Shown here in pieces: positions 1 through 4,932 of a stretch of 9,455 nucleotides of DNA (its first letter is position 1; every line of letters begins with the position of its first letter). Location of the stretch: positions 1-9,455 of the forward strand of contig CACZSB010000029.1 in assembly GCA_902783765.1 (NCBI GenBank). The letters are read 5' to 3'. Below the pieces are notes generated by a model. The model saw nothing but the letters and a program-made list of their open reading frames with translations. It did not search any database and was not told the DNA's origin. Source of the DNA: an uncultured Lachnospiraceae bacterium (GTDB taxonomy: Bacteria > Bacillota > Clostridia > Lachnospirales > Lachnospiraceae). Position numbers and translations under genes: made by a program.

Positions 1-986
1 GAGAAGGAGGGATAAATGGAGCTGCCCAAGCGGCTTCCGTGCCCATCCGCCGTCAGCTGCAGCATGGCCTCCACATCCACCGCGTAGCACAGAGCCTGGC
101 GCACCCGGACATCATTTAGGGGCGCCTGGGCGTTGTTCAGGTACAGGGCCTGAACCAGATTCATGCTGCCGTCCAGCACCTTGTAATCCTCTTTCAGGCT
201 GCTTACCTGGCTGGCGGACAAATGGGCCACCAGATCCACGGAGCCCGCATCCAGGGCGGTAACCAGGGCCGTGGCATTTTCAAAGATCTTGAAGGTCACC
301 TTGGAAAGCTTAGCCTTTTCTCCCCAGTAATCCTCGAAGCGCTCCAGCACCACGCTGTCCTGGACCGTGCGGGACACAAAGCGGAAGGGGCCGGTGCCCA
401 CAGGCTTGGTATCCTGATCCGTATAAGCCGCCGGGCTGATATAGACCGAGCTCACATAGGCCATAAAATCGCTGTTGGGAGTGCTCAGGCGAAGGGTGAT
501 CTTATCTCCCTGGGCGCTGATGTCGGCCATATTGGCCAGCACCCCCTGCATGGCGCTGTCCACGGCGGTTTCGGCACAGGTTTTGAAGGAATGGACCACA
601 TCCGCTCCGGTGACCTGGGCGCCGTTATGGAATTTTACGCCCTGCCGCAGGGTAAAGGTGTAAGTCAGGCCGTCCTCGGAAATCTGGCAGTCCGTGGCCA
701 GGGCCGGTTTGAAGTCACCGGTGGAATCCGTTTTATACAGACCCTCATATACATTAAACATCACCTCCCGGGTGCCGGCGGTGGAAAGCTGCCAGGGGCC
801 CAGGGAACTGCTTAAGTCATTGGCAATGCCCACGAAGATTTCATTATTCTTCTCTCTGGGGGACATTTCCTTCCCGCTGCTGGCAGTGGTCTCTCCGCTG
901 CTGCCGGAGGGTTTATCTCCTCCGCTGCAGGCAGCCAGAGCCAGTACCAGAATCAGGGACAATACGGCAAGTATTGCTTTTTTCAT
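1..986 (-). CDS. Peptide-type ABC transporter substrate-binding lipoprotein (family 5), C-terminus beyond window
   Basis: This is the extracytoplasmic solute receptor of an oligopeptide/dipeptide/nickel-type ABC importer. Translating back from the ATG at 984-986 gives 328 codons with no stop, so the gene runs off the left edge; the family is usually about 500-550 residues. Residues 1-20 (MKKAILAVLSLILVLALAAC) are a lipoprotein signal with lipobox LAAC and lipidation at Cys20, followed by a Ser/Gly/Lys linker. Family 5 (SBP_bac_5) hallmarks follow: YEGLYKTD, PALATDCQISEDGLTYTF, LRQGVKFHNG and GADVVHSF, then GTGPFRF, and later an LNNAQAPLNDVRVRQAL segment. AGGAG lies 7 bases upstream of the ATG. 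It belongs with the ATPase gene at 2584-3411, but a foreign-looking lipoprotein gene separates the two. The ligand cannot be read from the sequence; peptide is the default for the family, with nickel or another small ligand possible. Confidence 0.93.
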   Translation of the reverse strand, partial: MKKAILAVLSLILVLALAACSGGDKPSGSSGETTASSGKEMSPREKNNEIFVGIANDLSSSLGPWQLSTAGTREVMFNVYEGLYKTDSTGDFKPALATDCQISEDGLTYTFTLRQGVKFHNGAQVTGADVVHSFKTCAETAVDSAMQGVLANMADISAQGDKITLRLSTPNSDFMAYVSSVYISPAAYTDQDTKPVGTGPFRFVSRTVQDSVVLERFEDYWGEKAKLSKVTFKIFENATALVTALDAGSVDLVAHLSASQVSSLKEDYKVLDGSMNLVQALYLNNAQAPLNDVRVRQALCYAVDVEAMLQLTADGHGSRLGSSIYPSF

Positions 987-1012
987 CTTGCTTCTCCTGT
1001 TGTCGGATATTT

Positions 1013-1026
1013 GGGCCCTTAGGCCC
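1013..1026. repeat. Short GC-rich hairpin in the leader of the substrate-binding protein gene
   Basis: GGGCC (1013-1017), a 4-base loop, and GGCCC (1022-1026) form a perfect 5-bp stem between the candidate promoter and the ribosome binding site of the binding-protein gene. No T-run follows on either strand, so it is not a standard intrinsic terminator. It may stabilise the mRNA 5' end or be incidental. Confidence 0.3.
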
Positions 1027-1030
1027 GAAC

Positions 1031-1066
1031 GCCCCATACCATACCTTGTTTGCTGCGGATTTGCAA
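1031..1066 (-). promoter_or_regulatory. Candidate sigma-A promoter for the substrate-binding protein gene
   Basis: On the minus strand TTGCAA (1061-1066) is followed after 17 bases by TATGGT (1038-1043). Each hexamer matches consensus at 4 of 6 positions, with optimal spacing. Transcription would start near 1031, giving a leader of about 45 bases that holds the 1013-1026 hairpin and the AGGAG site. A separate promoter here would let the binding protein be made in excess over the ATPase, which is common for this class. This is a prediction from hexamers only. Confidence 0.35.
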
Positions 1067-1084
1067 GAGCTTTTTCATCTTGCA
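1062..1084. repeat. 7-bp inverted repeat directly after the lipoprotein stop codon
   Basis: TGCAAGA (1062-1068) and TCTTGCA (1078-1084) are perfect inverted copies around a 9-base loop, placed directly after the TAG stop (1085-1087) of the minus-strand lipoprotein gene. There is no T-tract after the stem on the minus strand, so a classical intrinsic terminator is not supported. It overlaps the -35 candidate of the next gene. Confidence 0.3.
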
Positions 1085-1822
1085 CTATTTAAACGGGTTA
1101 TTCTCAATAGATTTGAAACTGATTGTATCAATAATCTTATCACATTCCTCCTTAGAGGCGCGTGCAAATGAAACACTGACAAATAAACCATCTATTTCAC
1201 CATAATAAAACTCAAGCTTGCTGTATTTCTGTTTGTCATCATATTTTCTGCAATAATATAACTGATTAAAGCTCGAATTCTCACTTTTTTCTAGTGCAAA
1301 GACATTCTGCTTAGCGCTTTGCATAATATACTCTGAGATTGGTTCCTCTGTCGTTTCTATATGCACCCAACAGGCAATCCCATCATCACTTCCAAAACTC
1401 CAATCTATGGAAGCTTGATCAGGGGTTATTATTACTACGCCTCGTTCTAAACTGGAACAGAATGGAGCAATTGCCTGTTTGGACAATAATTTCATCATTC
1501 TTTGATAATCAGAGTAATCAAAATTTGCATTAAGGAAAAGGCTATCCGTTTTTTCTGATAGTTTAAGAAAATCCGCCTCCGACAGATTTCTCATACTCAT
1601 AAACAACTCCCATTCTTCATACAAACGGATATCCGCCACCTTCATCATTGTCATATTCTCAATAACGGAGGTCTCATGGGAATTCAGCAAATCTGTATCC
1701 GTTGGTTTCATTGTGGTTTCCTTGGTTTGATCTTGATATATCTTTTCATCTTCCTTGCTGGAGCAACCCCACAATAAAACCGATAACAACACGATAAGCA
1801 AATAGCAACTGTGTTTCTTCAT
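1085..1822 (-). CDS. AT-rich predicted lipoprotein of unknown function
   Basis: I do not recognise a family. The ATG at 1820-1822 is chosen because GGGAGGA lies 8 bases upstream (around 1831-1837) and the product then begins with a clean lipoprotein signal, MKKHSCYLLIVLLSVLLWGC, with Cys20 as the lipidation site. A start nine codons further upstream (1849) would bury this signal. The 245-residue product has a charged, Thr-rich linker after Cys20. Its C-terminal part is of mixed alpha/beta character, with WSFGSDDGIACWVHIE, LEFYYGEIDGLFVSVSF and a closing CDKIIDTISFKSIE. That pattern loosely resembles small secreted or lipoprotein domains ending in an amphipathic helix and a beta strand. Base composition differs sharply from its neighbours: I counted 27% GC in 1201-1260 and 40% in 1381-1440, against about 80% in 4141-4200. 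Recent acquisition is the likely reason. Confidence 0.85.
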   Translation of the reverse strand: MKKHSCYLLIVLLSVLLWGCSSKEDEKIYQDQTKETTMKPTDTDLLNSHETSVIENMTMMKVADIRLYEEWELFMSMRNLSEADFLKLSEKTDSLFLNANFDYSDYQRMMKLLSKQAIAPFCSSLERGVVIITPDQASIDWSFGSDDGIACWVHIETTEEPISEYIMQSAKQNVFALEKSENSSFNQLYYCRKYDDKQKYSKLEFYYGEIDGLFVSVSFARASKEECDKIIDTISFKSIENNPFK

Positions 1823-1830
1823 ATTTGTAT

Positions 1831-1837
1831 TCCTCCC
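1831..1837 (-). promoter_or_regulatory. Ribosome binding site deciding the lipoprotein start
   Basis: Minus-strand GGGAGGA sits 8 bases before the ATG at 1820-1822. The longer reading from 1849 has no comparable site and would place nine extra residues ahead of the signal peptide. Confidence 0.7.
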
Positions 1838-1849
1838 TGCGATAATCAA

Positions 1850-1948
1850 TGATGATTTCCAAGATGGTCAAATATCATGGAATAACAGTCATTACAATAA
1901 CGGAGAAGAATTCTTGGCGGCAGTTAAATTTTAGAGGCAAGGAGGGCG
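1850..1948. other. AT-rich intergenic stretch between lipoprotein and hydrolase genes
   Basis: About 100 bases without a gene. It shares the AT-rich composition of the lipoprotein gene up to roughly 1930, where GC-rich sequence resumes, so the probable inserted segment extends to here. It holds a 10-bp palindrome AAGAATTCTT (about 1908-1917). Minus-strand TTGACC is followed after 18 bases by GATTAT, but that -10 lies too close to the ribosome binding site to be convincing. No terminator with a T-tract is visible after the hydrolase gene. Confidence 0.4.
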
Positions 1949-2587
1949 TTATTCCCTGCAGAAATCACATTCAATGCCGGCCTCCAGCAGGGAGCAGAAT
2001 TCCTCCGCATCTGCCCGGCTGCCCACTATATCTCCGTAGTGGGCGGGCACCGCCGCCCCGGGACGGATGGCATTTACCAGGGCCGCCGCCTCCCGGGCGG
2101 TCATGGTATAGGTGCCCCCCACGGGAACCACCGCCACGTCACAGGTCACTTCTCTGGCGTCGGGGGTATCGTCCGTATCCCCCGCCAGATAATAACGAAG
2201 ACCGTTCATGGTCACCACATAGCCCAGCCATCCCCGCTCCCGGCGGTGGAAATCTTTATTGATATTATAGGCCGGAACCGCTTTTACACTGATTCTGCCA
2301 AACTTTTTTTCCTCTCCCGGCTCCATTGTAACGATTTTATCCGGATTTAATCCCGCCGACAGGGCCGCTTCCCGGCAGCTTGCCGGCACCACCACCAGGG
2401 CTTCCGGCGCCGCCACTTTGTCAATATCCTCCGGCGAAAGATGATCAAAATGCTCATGGGTGATCAGGATCAGCTTTCCGTCCCGGGGCGCCTCCCGGAT
2501 ATGGAAGGGGTCGCAATAGACCACCGTTTCCCCCGTCAGACGAATCGCAAAATGGGTCAGAACCTTTAGATGCTCCGTAATCTTCAT
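1949..2587 (-). CDS. UlaG-like metallo-beta-lactamase-fold hydrolase
   Basis: A small cytoplasmic protein (212 residues, no signal peptide) of the metallo-beta-lactamase fold, closest in character to the UlaG/COG2220 group of predicted Zn-dependent hydrolases. The metal-binding HxHxDH motif is THEHFDHLS with His44, His46, Asp48 and His49. The downstream metal-ligand regions appear as AGDTDD (Asp137) and PAHYG (His183). The hydrophobic core strands VVYCDPF and LILITHEH are typical. The ATG overlaps the TGA of the upstream ATPase gene as ATGA, and AAAGGAG lies 6 bases upstream inside the ATPase gene, so the two are translationally coupled. Substrate is unknown; the UlaG lactonase (ascorbate-6-phosphate) is the best-known member, but nothing here indicates ascorbate use. 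Placement in a peptide-importer operon suggests it acts on the imported compound or a product of it. Confidence 0.87.
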   Translation of the reverse strand: MKITEHLKVLTHFAIRLTGETVVYCDPFHIREAPRDGKLILITHEHFDHLSPEDIDKVAAPEALVVVPASCREAALSAGLNPDKIVTMEPGEEKKFGRISVKAVPAYNINKDFHRRERGWLGYVVTMNGLRYYLAGDTDDTPDAREVTCDVAVVPVGGTYTMTAREAAALVNAIRPGAAVPAHYGDIVGSRADAEEFCSLLEAGIECDFCRE

Positions 2588-3411
2588 GATTTTTCTCCTT
2601 TCAGCTTTTCCTTAAGGCCCGTTAAATGTCTGTCTCGGGCGGGAATGGAGTTGATCAGTTTTTGGGTATAGGCCTCCTGGGGATGGAGGAAGATTTTTTC
2701 CACGCTGCCCTCCTCCACGATTTTGCCCCGGTGCATCACCAAAACCCTTTCCGACAGGTGCCGTATGATCCGCATATTGTGGGAAATAAACAGGACTGAG
2801 GTGCCCTTTGTCCGGTTGATCTTCTTTATTAAATCCAGGATCTGGCCCTGAATGGTCACATCCAGGGCGGTGGTGGGCTCATCCGCCAAAAGCAGCTTCG
2901 GAGAATGGATCACCGCCGCGGCGATCATGGCCCGCTGGAGCATGCCCCCGGAAAGCTCATGGGGATATTTTTCGTAAACGATCTCCGGCTCATCCAGCTC
3001 CGCCTCCGCCATGGCGGTGAGGGCGGCGCTGCGCCGGGCGGCGGGGGACATTTCCGGATGATGAACCCGCAGGCTTTCCTCCACCTGGCGGCCCATGGGC
3101 ATAATGGGATTGAAGGCGCTCATGGGCTCCTGGAAGATCACCCCGATGGTATCTCCCTGCATCTGCCGCATAAGATTCCGGTCTCCGTGGAGGAGCTCCA
3201 CCCCGTCCAGGAGGATCTCTCCCGTATACTCGCTTTTCCGCCGGGGCAGCAGGCCGCTGATGGCCATGGCGGTGACGGTTTTTCCGGAGCCGCTCTCGCC
3301 CACCAGCCCCACGATCTCCCCGTCTCCCACGGAAAAGCTGGCCCCGTCCACCGCAAAACGGTCCGGCGCCGCATCCTTAAAACGGACTCTCAGATTTTTC
3401 ACTTCCAGCAA
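2584..3411 (-). CDS. OppD/DppD-type ABC transporter ATP-binding protein
   Basis: Cytoplasmic ATPase subunit that powers a peptide/nickel-class importer. Motifs in order: Walker A GESGSGKT (residues 38-45), Q-loop FQEP (Gln94), signature LSGGM (153-157), Walker B LLLADE with Glu178, D-loop TALD (181-184) and H-loop His211. The family-specific tail HPQEAYTQKLINSIP (243-257) matches the HPYT..L..SIP region of OppD/DppD. At 275 residues it is shorter than the usual 320-340 and lacks the Cys-containing C-terminal extension found in many relatives. The start is TTG (3409-3411), supported by minus-strand GGAGGA 9 bases upstream and the family-typical MLEVKNLRV beginning; no nearby ATG competes. It is first in its operon, behind a consensus promoter, and overlaps the hydrolase gene. 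No OppF-type partner is in view, so one must lie outside the window or this ATPase works as a homodimer. Confidence 0.92.
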   Translation of the reverse strand: MLEVKNLRVRFKDAAPDRFAVDGASFSVGDGEIVGLVGESGSGKTVTAMAISGLLPRRKSEYTGEILLDGVELLHGDRNLMRQMQGDTIGVIFQEPMSAFNPIMPMGRQVEESLRVHHPEMSPAARRSAALTAMAEAELDEPEIVYEKYPHELSGGMLQRAMIAAAVIHSPKLLLADEPTTALDVTIQGQILDLIKKINRTKGTSVLFISHNMRIIRHLSERVLVMHRGKIVEEGSVEKIFLHPQEAYTQKLINSIPARDRHLTGLKEKLKGEKS

Positions 3412-3420
3412 AGCTGTCTT

Positions 3421-3426
3421 TCCTCC
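3421..3426 (-). promoter_or_regulatory. Ribosome binding site supporting the TTG start of the ATPase gene
   Basis: Minus-strand GGAGGA (TCCTCC on plus) lies 9 bases before the TTG at 3409-3411. It is the only strong site near the 5' end of this reading frame and decides the non-ATG start. Confidence 0.75.
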
Positions 3427-3439
3427 GAAGGGGACTTGT

Positions 3440-3476
3440 TGCGGGGATTATAGCCTGTTCCCCCCGACCCTGTCAA
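3440..3476 (-). promoter_or_regulatory. Perfect-consensus sigma-A promoter for the ABC ATPase operon
   Basis: On the minus strand TTGACA (3471-3476) and TATAAT (3447-3452) both match consensus at all six positions, separated by 18 bases. Transcription would begin around 3440, leaving a leader of just under 30 bases that contains the ribosome binding site. Such a strong core promoter suggests either constitutive expression or control by a repressor. Confidence 0.75.
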
Positions 3477-3480
3477 CGGC

Positions 3481-3492
3481 CGGAAATTTCCG
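3481..3492. repeat. 12-bp perfect palindrome between divergent promoters, candidate operator
   Basis: CGGAAATTTCCG reads the same on both strands. It begins 5 bases upstream of the -35 hexamer of the minus-strand ATPase promoter and lies about 33 bases upstream of the -35 of the plus-strand promoter. This is a suitable place for a dimeric regulator serving one or both operons. No regulator gene is in the window and I cannot assign the motif to a known family. Confidence 0.4.
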
Positions 3493-3521
3493 ATTATATC
3501 AATTGGGATTCAGATGCTCCC

Positions 3522-3541
3522 CTGTTGCTATTTAACGACAG
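3522..3541. promoter_or_regulatory. Imperfect palindrome over the CoA-transferase -35, possible Rex-like operator
   Basis: CTGTTGCTATTTAACGACAG pairs at 7 of 10 symmetric positions and covers the -35 hexamer of the plus-strand promoter. One arm, TTAACGA, differs by a single base from the TTAACAA half-site of the redox repressor Rex, which controls butyrate-pathway genes in Clostridia. The other arm matches poorly and the spacer would be 3 rather than 4 bases, so the Rex reading is weak. Confidence 0.25.
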
Positions 3542-3560
3542 AAATATTATAATCATGCCC
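3525..3560 (+). promoter_or_regulatory. Sigma-A promoter for the CoA-transferase operon
   Basis: TTGCTA (3525-3530) and TATAAT (3548-3553) are separated by exactly 17 bases. The -10 is a full consensus match and the -35 matches at 4 of 6. Transcription would start near 3560, giving a short leader of about 23 bases with the AAGGAGGT ribosome binding site. It is divergent from the ATPase promoter. Confidence 0.7.
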
Positions 3561-3567
3561 ATAATAC

Positions 3568-3575
3568 AAGGAGGT
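3568..3575 (+). promoter_or_regulatory. Strong ribosome binding site of the CoA-transferase gene
   Basis: AAGGAGGT, a near-full anti-16S match, lies 7 bases before the ATG at 3583. It predicts high translation, consistent with a central catabolic enzyme. Confidence 0.85.
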
Positions 3576-3582
3576 CATCCCC

Positions 3583-4926
3583 ATGCAGGATTTCACAACT
3601 CTCTATAAAGAAAAACTGACCACACCCCAGGAAGCCGTAAAGGTAGTAAAGTCCGGTGACTGGATCGATTATGGCTGGACCACCTGCCAGCCGGTGGCCC
3701 TGGACAAGGCCCTGGCGGAAAGGATTCCCGAGCTATATGATTTGAAATTCCGAGGGGGCATTGCCCTTTGGGAGCCGGAGGTTTTTAAAGTGCCCGAGGC
3801 GGAAACGCACCTGTGCTGGAACTCCTGGCACATGGGAGGCATCGAACGGAAGGCGGCGGCCCGGGGCCTGTGCTATTATGCCCCCCTGCGCTATTCCGAG
3901 CTGCCCCGCTATTACCGGGAGCATATTGCCCCGCCGGATGTGGTGATGATCCAGGTGGCCCCCATGGATGCCCACGGCTACTTCAATTTCGGCCCCAATG
4001 CCTCCCACCTGGCTGCCATGTGCGAAGTGGCCGGGCATATTATTGTGGAGGTTAACACCAATATGCCCCGCTGTCTGGGGGGCGTGGAGGCGGATATCCA
4101 TGTTTCCAAAGTTCATGCCATAGTGGAGGGCGATAATCCCCCCATGGGCCAGCTGGCCGGCGGCGGCGCCCCCAGTGAGGTGGACCGGGCCGTGGCCAAA
4201 ATGATTGTGGAGCAGATCCCCAACGGGGCCTGCCTGCAGCTGGGAATCGGGGGCATGCCCAATGCGGTGGGCTCCCTGATCGCGGAATCGGATCTGAAGG
4301 ATTTGGGGGTCCATACGGAAATGTATGTGGACGCCTTTGTGGATATTGCCCGGGCGGGAAAGATCACCGGGGCGAAGAAGAATATCGACCGGGGCCGCCA
4401 GGTTTATGCCTTTGGCGCCGGCACCCAGAAAATGTATGATTACATGCACCAGAATCCGGAGCTCATGAGCGCCCCGGTGAATTATACCAACGACGACCGG
4501 GTGATCGCCCAAATCGACAATTTCATTTCCATCAACAACGCCGTCAGCCTGGATCTGTTCTGTCAGGTGGCCTCCGAAAGCGCCGGCACCAAGCCCATTT
4601 CCGGGGCGGGGGGCCAGCTGGATTTCGTGCTGGGAGCTTATCTGTCCAAGGGGGGCAAAAGCTTTATCTGCTGCTCCTCCACCTACACGGATAAAAACGG
4701 CGGCCTCCATTCCCGGATCCTGCCCACCCTGGAACAGGGGACCATTGTGACGGACACCCGTCCCAATGTGATGTACGCGGTGACGGAATACGGCTGCGTA
4801 TGCCTGAAGGGGCTTTCCACCTGGCAGCGGGCGGAGGCCATGATTTCCCTGGCCCACCCGGATTTCAGAGAACAGCTCATAAAGGATGCGGAGTCCATGG
4901 GCATTTGGAGAAGGAGCCATCGTTAA
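3583..4926 (+). CDS. but: Butyryl-CoA:acetate CoA-transferase
   Basis: Transfers CoA from butyryl-CoA to acetate, releasing butyrate and acetyl-CoA; this is the terminal cytoplasmic step of butyrate formation in many gut Clostridia. The 447 residues match the usual length of the family I CoA-transferase subgroup that includes But and 4-hydroxybutyrate CoA-transferase. Recognisable blocks are CWNSWHMGGIERK (78-90), QVAPMDAHGYFNFGP (124-138), NGACLQLGIGGMPNAVGSL (214-232), HTEMYVDAFVDIARAGK (244-260), SGAGGQLDFVLGAYLSKGG (340-358) and GLSTWQRAEAMISLAHPDF (410-428). Glu246 in HTEMYVD is the expected catalytic glutamate that forms the CoA-thioester intermediate. As I remember Roseburia-type But proteins, identity is high across most of the length, including the closing IWRRS.R. 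The start has a strong AAGGAGGT site and its own promoter. The carboxypeptidase gene follows after 6 bases. A related acyl-CoA preference, such as propionyl- or 4-hydroxybutyryl-CoA, cannot be excluded from sequence alone. Confidence 0.92.
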   Translation: MQDFTTLYKEKLTTPQEAVKVVKSGDWIDYGWTTCQPVALDKALAERIPELYDLKFRGGIALWEPEVFKVPEAETHLCWNSWHMGGIERKAAARGLCYYAPLRYSELPRYYREHIAPPDVVMIQVAPMDAHGYFNFGPNASHLAAMCEVAGHIIVEVNTNMPRCLGGVEADIHVSKVHAIVEGDNPPMGQLAGGGAPSEVDRAVAKMIVEQIPNGACLQLGIGGMPNAVGSLIAESDLKDLGVHTEMYVDAFVDIARAGKITGAKKNIDRGRQVYAFGAGTQKMYDYMHQNPELMSAPVNYTNDDRVIAQIDNFISINNAVSLDLFCQVASESAGTKPISGAGGQLDFVLGAYLSKGGKSFICCSSTYTDKNGGLHSRILPTLEQGTIVTDTRPNVMYAVTEYGCVCLKGLSTWQRAEAMISLAHPDFREQLIKDAESMGIWRRSHR

Positions 4927-4932
4927 GCCCCT

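Noticed and set aside
222..815. A 197-codon plus-strand open frame
   Set aside because: It is the antisense shadow of the substrate-binding protein gene, which has a clear lipobox and family 5 motifs; the plus-strand translation has no recognisable features.
1062..1084. Intrinsic terminator after the lipoprotein gene
   Set aside because: The 7-bp stem is real but no T-tract follows it on the minus strand, and it overlaps the candidate -35 of the next gene.
1823..1849. An upstream ATG for the lipoprotein gene
   Set aside because: It would put the ribosome binding site inside the coding region and displace the signal peptide; the ATG at 1820-1822 has a correctly spaced GGGAGGA.
1849..2350. 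Plus-strand open frames opposite the hydrolase gene
   Set aside because: Their translations are Pro/Arg/Gly-rich and low in complexity, opposite a well-supported metallo-beta-lactamase-fold gene.
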